Below are positions 24,194 through 38,000 of a stretch of DNA of 64,000 nt, piece by piece (the stretch's first letter is position 1; every line of letters starts with the position of its first letter). Both the position numbers and the translations under genes were made by a program. Under the pieces are notes generated by a model, which did no database searches, was not told where the DNA came from, and saw only the letters and a program-made list of their open reading frames with translations. Origin of the DNA: Eriocheir sinensis (taxonomy: Eukaryota > Arthropoda > Malacostraca > Decapoda > Varunidae); contig NW_026111183.1 in NCBI RefSeq assembly GCF_024679095.1, positions 1,026,616-1,090,615 on the forward strand. The letters run 5' to 3'.

Positions 24194-24514
24194 GGCTCAC
24201 ATTCACCGCGTGATGGACGACGCGGGGTCGAATCCCCACGCTACCACTCGGATTTTTCAGTCACCGCCGAGTGGCTTAAAACTACCCACATGCTGTCCTG
24301 AAGACCACCCATCAACCCGGACTCTAGAGGAAGCCGTCCAAGCGAATCAAGAACGAGTTCCGGGGGGGCAGCATGAGCCAATGCAAGATGGCGCCACTAT
24401 AAACACTCGCCTGCGCCAGAACGGGCTGGGCCGACCATCAGGCCCCACCTGGAAGAAGCCTTGGGCCGACCATCAGGCCCCACCGGGAAGATGCCTACCG
24501 GTGCAATAGGTAGC
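24191..24514 (+). mobile_element. tRNA-derived SINE copy 1 (5' truncated)
   Basis: It aligns to SINE copy 2 from inside the tRNA-like head onward. It keeps a slightly altered B box (GGGGTCGAATCC at about 24,224), the ATTTTTCAGTCACCGCCGAG block, the GCAGCATGAGCCAATGCAAG block and an internal direct repeat of GGGCCGACCATCAGGCCCC. Compared with copy 2 about the first 24 bases (A-box region) are missing. It is followed by (CA)n. Confidence 0.9.
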
Positions 24515-24611
<97 letters not shown>

Positions 24612-24636
24612 ACACACACACACACACACACACACA
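24515..24636. repeat. (CA)n tail between SINE copies
   Basis: A CA tract of about 120 bp, with one GA interruption near 24,611, lies between the two SINE copies. Confidence 0.95.
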
Positions 24637-24986
24637 GGCGGTGGCCGAACTGGTAGCGTACTGGGCCCACATTCACCGCGTGATGGACGACGCGGGTTCG
24701 AATCCACACGCTACCACCTCGGATTTTTCAGTCACCGCCGAGTGGCTTAAAACTACCCACATGCTGTCCTGAAGACCACCCATCAACCCGGACTCTAGAG
24801 GAAGCCGTCCAAGCGAATCAAGAACGAGTTCCGGGGGGCAGCATGAGCCAATACAAGATGGCGCCACTATAAACACTCGCCTGCGCCAGAACGGGCTGGG
24901 CCGACCATCAGGCCCCACCGCGAAGACTTGGGCCGACCATCAGGCCCCACCGGGAAGAAGCCTACCGGCGCAAGAGGCTGCAACGT

Positions 24987-24990
<4 letters not shown>
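24637..24990 (+). mobile_element. tRNA-derived SINE copy 2, apparently full length
   Basis: The head has an RNA polymerase III A box (TGGCCGAACTGG, 24,642-24,653) and a perfect B box (GGTTCGAATCC, 24,695-24,705), spaced as in a tRNA. The body is not tRNA-like and contains the internal GGGCCGACCATCAGGCCCC duplication. The end AACGTAAAA leads into (CA)n. SINEs of this kind are copied by a LINE partner; which one is not clear here. The tRNA head does not fold into a plausible functional tRNA. Confidence 0.92.

Positions 24991-25043
<53 letters not shown>
24990..25043. repeat. (CA)n tail of SINE copy 2
   Basis: A CA tract follows the GTAAAA end of the SINE and stops about 20 bases before the THAP exon border. 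Confidence 0.95.
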
Positions 25044-25045
<2 letters not shown>

Positions 25046-25064
25046 ATCCCATTGCGCTTGTTAC

Positions 25065-25362
25065 CTTTAACAGTTGGTAATTGAAGTGTTGGTATTGCAT
25101 CAGGGTTGAGTCTCTTGAGGCGCTGCGGCTGTGACATGTGCAGTAGCTCGTGCTGAAGACTCCTCTCGTATGCATCTGCTGCAAAATGTGTGCTGCAAAC
25201 GCGAGCCTGAGAGCACACTTCTTCTTGTGTTCCCTGGCACAGGCGTATCCAGTTCCTCTTAAGTGTTTCATTCTTCGGTACTGTATGGAAACTTACACTG
25301 TTTCCCACTGCAACTCGTTTGAATCTGTATTTGCACTTGTCTACAGAACATATTGCGGGCAC
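25065..25362 (-). CDS. THAP zinc-finger domain exon (possible gene or transposase fragment)
   Basis: The - strand encodes a complete THAP-type C2CH DNA-binding domain of about 90 residues. It has the first Cys pair in PAICSVDKCKYRF, a SFHTVP segment, the conserved Trp in RNWIRLC, the second metal pair in VCSTHF, and the closing AIPTLQLP, equivalent to the AVPTIF signature. After PTVKG a good splice donor (GTAACA) follows at 25,064, so this looks like a first or early exon. The codon where the initiator Met is expected reads GTG (25,362-25,360) and a stop lies two codons upstream, so either the start is lost or another exon precedes it. THAP domains occur in host transcription regulators and in P-element-like transposases. 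No other exon was found. Confidence 0.75.
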
Positions 25363-26124
25363 ATTTCACACGCTCCAAATCTTGTCCCAGACGCACACTC
25401 ACGCTACATAGAAAACGGAGCGAGTAAGAGAAACGAACCGTGGCTCGCCCAGGAGCAAACTGACTGCGCTGAGAGGCCTGGACCGTGGATTCATCCTCTC
25501 ATTGTTGTCACGGAATAGCTCCCCCCCCCCCCTCCCGCTGGGAGGCGAAGAGGCGAAATGAGTTGACCTGCTTTGAATCGGATTGGATCAAGACCCTTCT
25601 CCATCCGAAATTGGGCTCTCATTCAGCCACTAACCTCTTATTTCATTAATAAGAGTAGTGATGAGCAGGCTTTCTTTTCTTTGAATTATTTTTTGCCCAT
25701 TGATATGCTTCCTTTAATATGAGAAAACCATTCCCTATCTTTCTTAATACGGTATATTAACGAGATATGGAAAATTAATGCGCTTCTATGAAACACGTAA
25801 TGATAACATCAAGAAGATGAGGTGGTTCTGGACGCGAGGACAACGTGTTTTTGCTGTGTGGAAGGCGTTGGGCGCATGCCTTAGGAGGCCAACATATTAC
25901 AATGGGTCTTGAATCAATGATTGAGGTTTCCAGCCTCGAACACAACAGCGGAGGCGTTGGCTCTCTCGGCGAACTGGACGGGCTGATTCAGTAACTAGAG
26001 TGATTATTCAGGGTTTTCTCAACTGTTCTGGCAATGTAAAGAAAAAGGTTGGTGCATATGCTATAGCTGCGCGTGGCTGCAGTGCTCACCTCTGAACCTG
26101 TGCTAGGTAAGAACCAGTTAGCGT
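25363..26124. other. Unassigned DNA upstream of the THAP exon
   Basis: No protein family was recognised. A C-run of about 11 bases lies near 25,521. If the THAP exon is a true first exon, its promoter should lie here on the - strand; no clear TATA or initiator element stands out. Confidence 0.5.
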
Positions 26125-26330
26125 GGTGTGTGCACGGGTCAATGCAAGATCCGGGATTGCCACAGTTTACCTTCCCCTGGTTTTCCCAGGTTCCCATTTA
26201 TCGACAAGCCCGAAAAGGGTGGACGAGCCGGTGGGCTAGCTGCACGCCGCCTCCTGGGCCGGAACTCAAACCAAGGCCCTTGGAGTGGTAGCACGGCACG
26301 CTGACCCTGCTCCACGGAGGCGCATGCTAA
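26125..26330 (-). mobile_element. Second type of tRNA-derived SINE (minus strand)
   Basis: Read on the - strand, it begins with a tRNA-like head: GCCTCCGTGGAGCAGGGTC, an A-box-like TGGAGCAGGGTC, a B-box-like GGTTTGAGTTCC and a terminal GGAGGC that pairs with GCCTCC. The head then passes into an unrelated body (TAAATGGGAACCTGGGAAAA). The D-arm does not fold well, so a SINE is more likely than a tRNA gene. The 3' limit is approximate. Confidence 0.65.
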
Positions 26331-27657
26331 TAATGAAAAAGAGGGAAAAAAAAAATAGAAAAAAAAGATCAAACTAAAATAATCATGACGAAAGTTTGTT
26401 CAACTGAATATCAAAACCGAGATTAAGTATATAAGCGTTGATGGACCTGGAGACTCAAAATGACGCAGCCTTACTGGAGTAACAGGGCCGAAACCAAGAA
26501 GCGTTAGGAACGTTGTCTACTGAGTCAGCAATCAATCTCGCCAAATCGGCATCCAAGAAACGAAAGCATGACGTTACGAGAGGGGCTGATAGCAACAGCT
26601 TCTGAGTTAGACCCGCCCTCTCAACAGCGGCATCCAAAAAAGGCGAGTTATGACGTTACAACGGTGGTCCAGTGCCAGCCGCTTCTGAGGTGTTAACTCT
26701 GACACCTATATCATATTTTCATGATAGGGGTTATAATCTTAATAATATGATAAATGCTTATTAAAATATTGAGATATACGCTCTGGGAGAGGTATGAAAA
26801 ATTATATCAAATGTTTAAAACGAAACCTATACAACTCGCCCATGCACTAGATGGCCGGGTCGCATAAATTTTAAGTATCTTAGGGTGAGTGCATAGCTCC
26901 CTTGGAGGAAGAATACAGGGAAACTCCCTCAGTGAATCGCTCTTCACCGTGAGGTCAAGCAAGGGGGCAGAGCTTAGCCGGTGCACGGAGCCAGCCAAGT
27001 AGCTACTCCCAAACATTGGATTTCTCGCTGGCAGATCGTAGGCAAAAATGAGTTTGTTTGCCTTATTTCTTTAACATAATAATGTTTTTAGTTATTCAGC
27101 TACCTATATATCATGTGGTGGTGATGATGGTGATGGTGAAGATGGAGGCGGTGTTTGTTACTGCAGAAGGGGGAGTGGTTTTAATTAAAAGGAGAGGTAC
27201 GAAAAAAAAAAATATCCGGGAGTTACTGACAGGAAAAAGGTTGACCCATGGCTCCTCCCCCCATCTCTCTCTCTAACGTACACAAATGCAACACCCCTTT
27301 ATTTCCACTTCTTTCTTTATCTCGTTCCTCCTCCTCCTCCTCCTCCTCCTCCTCCCTATTCTTTCTTTATCTTCCTTATCATCTACTTCTTCGTCCTCCC
27401 TTCCTTAGTTGTTACCAGCGCCACCATCACCACCATAACTAAATATCTCCCTCCCCTCGTCTTCTTTTTTAACCCTCAATAATTTGCCACTCCGAATCCT
27501 GTGTGTGAACGAGAATGGGGAAGATGCGGGCAGAATTTGATGAGGGCGAGTGACAGATAACATGCCTATACGAGATGAACCCTTACTTCCTTGATTCAGT
27601 GGTATAGTTAGTTACCCACAGTACCACACCTCGGGTTTAGAGAATTGCCCATTGTGG
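26331..27657. other. Unassigned DNA with a diverged short direct duplication
   Basis: No gene was recognised. Segments near 26,548-26,612 and 26,630-26,694 are imperfect direct repeats (GGCATCCAA, ATGACGTTAC and CTTCTGAG recur in the same order). A (TCC)n patch lies near 27,327-27,354. Confidence 0.5.
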
Positions 27658-30690
<3,033 letters not shown>

Positions 30691-30691
30691 T

Positions 30692-31197
30692 TTAATTTTT
30701 ACAGTGAAGGCAACAGCTCAAGGGCAAAAATATATGATAACAAATAAAGCCTGCTAAGCACTGCTCATATGAAAGAGAGTAGTGAAGAATGGTCATAAGA
30801 GAGGTCAACTTCGGGTGGAGAGGTGTGTTGATACTCCTCTCTTGAAAGAGGTCAACTCGCAGGTAGGAGGAAAAATGTACAGACGTAGCAAGGCTGTTCC
30901 AGAGTTTACCAGTGAAAGGGATGAAAAAATGAAGATGCTGGTAACTCTTATATGAGGGATTTGGACAGTATAAGGACAGTATAAGGCCCCCTCGGGAGGG
31001 AGGGAAGCATACAGTTAGCAAGTTCACAAGAGCAGTCAGCATGAAAATATCGGTAGAAAATATAAAGAGATGCAACATGGCGACGAAATTTAAGAGGAAG
31101 GAGTCTGTAAGTGAAAGGAGCTGAGTTGATGAGACGAAGAGCCTTAGACTCCACTCTGTCCACGAGGCCTGTGTGTGGGGGGATCCCTCACACAGTA
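30692..31197 (-). mobile_element. LINE-A copy A4, 5'-truncated, reversed
   Basis: The - strand carries the end of LINE-A: GACAGAGTGGAGTCTAAGGC, the block encoding FHADCSCELANCM, the frame ending near 30,800, and the 3' UTR with its terminal A-rich tail at 30,692-30,705. It is moderately diverged, with a small local duplication (GGACAGTATAAGGACAGTATAAGG in two pieces near 30,963). Both sides are (TAG)n. Confidence 0.88.
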
Positions 31198-31210
31198 GTA
31201 ATAGTAGTTT

Positions 31211-31246
<36 letters not shown>

Positions 31247-31269
31247 CAGTAACAGTAATGGTGGTTATG

Positions 31270-31332
<63 letters not shown>

Positions 31333-31658
31333 ATAGTAGCAGTAGTAGTAGTTGTTGTTGTTGTTGTTATTGTTGTTTTTGCTATTGTTGTTTTATTGAT
31401 CTTGTTTTATTGATTTTGTTGTTTTGTAAGAATATGAGTAGTTGTAGTAGCAGTACCAGTAGTGGTAGTAGAAGTAGTAGTAGTAATAGTAGCAGTAGTA
31501 GTAGTTGTTGTTGTTGTTGTTATTGTTGTTTTTGCTATTGTTGTTTTATTGATTTTGTTGTTTTTGTAAGAATATGAGTAGTTGTAGTAGCAGTACCAGT
31601 AGTGGTAGCAGAAGTAGTAGTAGTAGTAGTAGTACCAGTAACAGTAATGGTGGTTATG

Positions 31659-31709
<51 letters not shown>

Positions 31710-31710
31710 T
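31196..31710. repeat. (TAG)n tracts with a tandem duplication of about 155 bp
   Basis: TAG tracts alternate with TTG-rich stretches. A block containing TTGTTGTTGTTGTTATTG and then GTAAGAATATGAGTAG occurs near 31,350-31,440 and again near 31,503-31,590, at a spacing of about 155 bp. The tract ends only some 30-50 bp before the astacin catalytic exon. Confidence 0.9.
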
Positions 31711-31742
31711 TTTAGCAATGGTAGAATGAGTAATAGGAGCAG

Positions 31743-32027
31743 CAAGCGTTGCAACAGTCGTGTAGTTATTTAGTTGCCAGTGAACTGACAAAGTCTAACA
31801 TCGTTCTCCTCGACGCGGGTCAGCTCGGCACCGTCGCCCATGAGATCGGACACGCCATTGGGTTCGTGCACGAGCAGAGTCACCCCAACCGTGACGACTA
31901 TGTGGTCATCAATTATGGCAACATCCAAAGTGGCAAGGAAAACAACTTCAATAAGTACAGCACGTCATTGATCAACACCTATGGCATACCATACGACTAC
32001 TCATCCGTCATGCACTACGGTTCTACA
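31743..32027 (+). CDS. Astacin exon 1 (visible): zinc-binding half of the protease domain
   Basis: It encodes SCSYLVASELTKS, then GTVAHEIGHAIGFVHEQ, RDDYVVINYGNI and SSVMHYGST. The distance from the first Cys to the first zinc His fits astacins. The donor GTGAGG is at 32,028. The acceptor is uncertain: AG at 31,741-31,742 keeps the Cys; AG at 31,772-31,773 or 31,779-31,780 would lose it. An in-frame stop at 31,734 sets the upstream limit. Confidence 0.85.
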
Positions 32028-35000
32028 GTGAGGAACTTTGCATGAGTATGGTTTTCTTCTTATCTTGATGACTATACGCTCCCTTATTGTAAAACGTCTC
32101 GTCGTCTCTAACTCCCCGAAGCAGACTCTCCCATTGACACATATTTCAGGGTTTCAGCAACAACGGCAGGTCGACCATCGCCACCCTATATCCCTTGGCG
32201 CAGGAGCTCATCGGCCAGCGCACGGGACTCTCTCACAGGGACATACTATTGGCCAACACCATGTACGGCTGCATCGGTGAGTATGATATATGAGTAAAGA
32301 AATGCGTGTCAGTGTAAGGAATAAACGATGACACTATATTGTAAGGAAGTTACGGCACATATACAGTATTATATAGCCAGTTTCATTTACCCAGATTTAG
32401 CTATGCTGTGGTATATGGTCACCGTTCTTCCTTTAAACCTATCAACAGTGGTGTCCCGCAGGACTTTGCTTCATCTCCCATTATCTATCAGTTCATAAAG
32501 CTGAAGAAGCTGTCACCTTCTTCAACACTAAACATCCTCGGTCTATCCTTAACTCAAAATCTCAACTGGAAACTTCACATCTCCTCTCTCGCTAAATCAG
32601 CTTCCTCGAGGTTGGGCGTTCTATATCGTCTCCGCCAGTTCTTCTCCCCCGCGCAGTTGCTATCCATATACAGGGGCCTTGTTCGCCCTCGTATGGAGTA
32701 TGCATCTCACGTGTGGGGGGGCTTCACTCACACAGCTTTTCTGGACGGAGTGGAGTCTAAGGCTCTTCGTCTCATCAGCTCTCCTCCTCCTAAAGAATTT
32801 TTTAGCTATGTAAATAATAAAAAAAGTCACTTACTTGTGGTATCGGACCGCTTGCTAATGAAAATGGTAACCACACGAACGGTGAAAATGAAATGGCTAC
32901 AGTCCTAAATAACTTTTTCGCATCCGTATTTACCGACGAAGATTGTTTATCACCTCAACCGCCGGAGGTTAGAAGGACCGAAAAGATGTTAAGTGGCGTG
33001 CTCATCGTAGAAAGTGACATTTTACGCACAATTGAAAAGATTAAAGTAAGCAAAGCTCCTGGTCCAGACAAAATTACCCCTAGGGTCTTAAAAGAAATCA
33101 AACATCAAATTTGTAAACCGCTCTCCATCATATTCAATAAATCTTTAACAGCTGGAAAAGTTCCGTCGGATTGGAAACTTGCAAATGTCACACCAATTTT
33201 CAAAAGGGGGACAAGTCTCATCCAGGAAACTATCGACCAATTAGCCTGACATCGATTGTTTGTAAGTTAATGGAGACTATCATTCGCGACAATATGGTGA
33301 AATTCTTCGAAGAAAATAATATAATAAATAATTCGCAACATGGCTTCCGTAGTAAACGTTCGTGTTTGACTAACTTACTTGATTTTTTTAATTATATTTT
33401 TGAGGTGTTTGATGAAAGCAGATCAGTAGATATCATATTTCTGGATTTTCAAAAGGCATTTGATAAGGTCCCCCACCAACGATTGCTCAGCAAACTACTG
33501 GCGCACGGTATCTCGGGTAACATTCACAATTGGCTTGCGGACTGGCTCTCTGAGCGGAAACAAAGAGTAGTTCTAAACGGTGTTACATCTAACTGGCTCG
33601 ATGTCAGAAGCGGCGTACCTCAAGGATCAGTGCTTGGCCCCATGCTCTTCTTAATTTATGTTAATGATATCGATGACGGGCTCACTTGCAAAGTATCAAA
33701 ATATGCTGATGACACAAAAATTGCTAGTAAAGTAACTGCGACACTCGACGAAGAAGCTTTAGAATCAGATCTAGATCGACTTGCACGTTGGGCCAATCAA
33801 TGGCAAATGAAATTTAACGTTGACAAATGTAAAGTGTTGCACATCGGAAAAAATAACAATCGCGTTCGGTACGTAATGAATGGCCAACAACTTTCTGCAG
33901 TAAGTAAATAAAAGGATCTTGGAATCATTATATCAAACGATTTAAAGCCTGGTCAGCATTGTTCAGAGGTAGTTAAAACTGCAAACAAATTGGTTGGCTT
34001 CATCGGACGAGTCTTTAATAATAAATCGGAAAAAGTAATATTAAAACTGTATAATTCGTTGGTTCGACCCCGTCTAGAGTACTGTCTAGAGTACTGTCTA
34101 GAGTAGAGTACAGTTTTGGTCTCCCTATTACAGAAAAGACATAGAAAAGTTGGAACGGGTTCAACGAAGAGTAACAAAGATGATTCCTAGGTTGAGAAAT
34201 TTATCATATGAACAAAGGCTTAAAGAAGTAAATTTATTCAGCCTATCAAAACGAAGAATGCGAGGCGATGTAATAGAAGTGTTTAAAATGTTTAAAGGAT
34301 TCAGTGATATTAATGCGGAAGATTACTTTACAATTGATCGATCAAATAGAACAAGAAGAAATCACAATTTAAAGATAAGTGGTAAAAGATTCTCGTTGCA
34401 CGAAGCTAAACACTTCTTCTTCAATCGAGTTGTTAATGTTTGGAACTCTCTACCCTGTGATGTCGTTCATAGTACAACAGTTACGGCCTTCAAGAATAGA
34501 TTAGACAAGTATTTTGAATCCAACCAGCAACTAAGATATTACTCATTGTCGTAATAACGTTAAGTTCTTTCGAATACTGGTGTCCTTGTCCGCTTTTATC
34601 GCCCGGTTAGTGGTAGCAGTAATGGCAGTTCTTTCCTCTTTCCTACATAAATTCCATGCAGTTTTTCCATGCTGCATGGTTCTTTTTCCTTTCCTGCCAG
34701 CTTTGGCTGGAGGGATGGGGGAGGAGCCTTCGCCTTTGCTGTCCTTCATCTTCCACCTTTGATTAGATAGTTAGTGTAGCTTGTCACAAACAGCCTCGTA
34801 AGGACCAGCAGGTCTGCTGTTGTTTGTTCTTCCTTTGTGTTCCTTTGTGTTCCTACTGATAGTCTTCTACCTCTTAAATTCAGTCGCGATGTGACCTCTC
34901 TATCTTCTATCGCTATTTTCACGCTGACTGCTCTACTGAACTTGCTAACTGCATGCCTCCCCCCATCCCGCGGCCCCGCTGCATACGACTGTCCTCTCAT

Positions 35001-38000
35001 GCTCATCCCTATACTGTCCAAACTCCTTTTGCAAGGGTTAACCAGAATCTTCACGCTTTCATCCCTCACACTGGTAAATCCTGGAACAATCTTCCTTCAT
35101 TTGTATCTCCTCCTGCCTACGACTTGAACTCTTTCAAGAGGAGGGTATCATGACTCCTCTCCTCCCGAAACTGACCTCTCTTTCGGCCAGCTCTTTTGAT
35201 TCATTTTATTAGGTGCAGCGAGCAGCGGACTTTTTTCTATTATTGTTTCCTTTTTTGTGCCCTTGAGCTGCCTCCTTTGTTGTAAAAAAAAGATCCTCTT
35301 ACCAAAACAAACAGTATTATCCACGCTTGCGCCGATGACTCTATTCTTCAAAAATAACATCTTTTGACAGGAAACCAAAACTAGTTGCATAACTCAAGGC
35401 TTGTCACTAAAGAACGAGTAAACTCTGGCCTTGCTACGTTTTCCGAATGGGGAAGAAAGTTGATGTTATTCAATGCCTCAAAAACTAATTTTCTCCAGCT
35501 GTCAATTTGAATCAGTTTTCCAAACATCTATCTCCTACTCCCTGGCAACACACAGCTGTCCCCTTCGTTCACAATAAATATTATCGGTCTTTCCTTGACT
35601 CACAATCTTTAGTGAAAATTTCAGATCTCATCTTTCTAAATCAGCTCCCTCCAAGTTAGGCGCCTTGTATCGGTTACATCAGCTTTGACCTTCTTAGTTG
35701 TTCTCGCGTAGGACTAGCGCTCTGCTGAGGAGAGACAATGAGAGGTATGTCAGGGGTCTCGCTGAGGAAATCGAGGGCCATTTAAAAACGAATGACTTCC
35801 TACCTCCTTACCGAACTTTGAAAAAGTTCGGCTCCAAGTCTCCATGTAAGATAAGCGCTATCCGAACAGCTGATGGCTGCCTCGTGTCCCACATGGATGG
35901 GCAGAGGGCTCGTTAGGCTGAGTACTTTGAGCAGTCGTACATGGCCAACCCTTTAAGTGGGCAGTTCCCAGCTGCTGGGTTGCAGGTGGCGCCTGCCGAT
36001 CCACCCATTGACGAAAACCCACCCTCTCTTGCCGAGGTCAGAGACACTGTGACAAAGTTGAGGGGTGGAAAGGTACCTGTCATCTGTAACATCAGCGCGG
36101 AGCTGCTCAAAGCTAGAGGTGAGGCCATGATCCGTGGGTTACATGCGGTCTTGACTGTTGAATGTCAATCTGGTACCATTCCTGCTGACTAGAAGAGGGG
36201 TTGGTCACCCCTATCTGGAAAGACAAAAGGGGACCACCAACATTGCGATAACTACCGTGATTGTACACTTCTCTGTGTGCCAGGCAAGGTGCTTTTGCCC
36301 ACCTATTAATGATGCGAATTCACAGCCAGCTGCTGAAGTTACAGAGACCTGAACAGTCTGGGTTCACGCCTGGTAAGTCAACAACTGACCGTATCCTAGC
36401 GCTTTGCGTACTGGCGGAGCGCCAGCGTGAGTATCGATATGGGATGCTTGCAGCCTATGTTGATCACAAAACGTCATTTGACTCAGTGTATCGCGAGGCA
36501 CCCTGGGATCTCCTGAGACTCCGTGTGATTCCTACAAGGACAATTGGTTTACTGACTGGCCTGTATCCTGAGACTGAGTGCTGTGAAGTGTGTGGGGGTG
36601 GGGGGTGCTTGTCCAGCTTGTTTCCCGTGAATGCGGGAGTGAGGCAGGGCTGTATTCTTGCCCCATCGCTTTTCAAAACTTTTATGGATTGGGTAATAGG
36701 CAGAGTTGTGGACCAGAGTCATTGTGGAACATCCATTGGCAATACCAGGATATCTGACCTTGTTTTTACCGATAATGCAGTAGTCCTGGCGGAGACGCTG
36801 GAGGTTTTGGTGATAGCTCTCGAGGCATTGCACGAGGAGGAGAAGCCCATGGGAATTGAAGTCTCATGGGCGAAGACCAAGGTACAGGTGTTTGATGGCT
36901 TGTAAGATGAAACAGTACAGTCTGCACATGTGTGTGGCAAGGACAATGAGATCTCGGAAATTTTTACATACCTTTGCAGCGTAGGTAGTTCATAACAACG
37001 ATGAGTCTCGCCAGGAAGTCCTATGGCGGATTAACCTGGCCCACGCTGTTATGGACTCCCTCAGCACGAGTATATGGCGTTGTCAATATATGAGCAGAAG
37101 GACAAAGATCCGGGTCTTCAAGTCCCTTGTGCTCCCTGTCTTACTCTATGTCTGTGAGACATGGACACTAAATGAGGACTTGGAGAGGCGGACTGATGCC
37201 TTTGGTAATAAGTGTCTACGCAGAATCCTGGGATATCGCTGGAATGACTTTGTGTTAGACCGGCGACTACTCCGTGAGACTGATTCGACATATATTACCT
37301 GCATAGTCCGTCAACGCCAACTCCGGCTGTACGGGCACGTGGTACGTTACCCAGAAGCTGATCCTGCTCATAGGGCGTCTCTTTAAGAGACAGTCCTGAG
37401 TGGAGGAGACCAAGGAGACGCTGAAGGAGTTAGTGGCTTAAGCAAGTCGATAGATCCTGCCAGGAGGTACTCAGGATGGGAAAGCGGGGCTGCATGGAGA
37501 CTTGCCCGGAGAGACCCTCGGACTTGGCGTCGTAGATTGGGTGAGGGGAAGCAGCCCCCGGCGTATGCCACCATTGATTTATTGATTGACTGATTGTTGT
37601 TGTATATATTGTTGTCCATATATAAGGGCCTTGTTCGCTCTTGTATGTAGTATGCATTTCATGTGTGAGGAGGCTTCACTCACACGGCCCTTTTGGATAG
37701 AGTCGAAGGCTCTTCTCATCAACTTTGGAGGGGAGTAGGTAGGGAGAAACCTACCGAAATGGGCGCAAGCGAATCCCGGTGAGGTATATACTATAAGTGA
37801 GGAGAATGCTGCAAGCCCTTCAAAGACCCTCCCCGCCTCCTAACTTTTCGTTTGCCTATTGTCTCGTCCACACCAGAGAGTAGTTCAGCATACTCTCTAA
37901 AGACAGACTCTGTTACTTTTCTCATCACACTATATTCATACAACACGCACATCACTTCCTCGAAAAAATGAAATTAAAATGTCTTAGCCAAATACCGCCT

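Noticed and set aside
24637..24710. A functional tRNA gene
   Set aside because: A and B boxes are good, but the acceptor and anticodon arms do not fold properly and the tRNA-like head continues into a repeated body, so it is a SINE.
26255..26330. A tRNA gene on the - strand
   Set aside because: The ends can pair (GCCTCC/GGAGGC) and a B-box-like motif exists, but the D-arm is poor and an unrelated tail follows; a SINE head is more likely.
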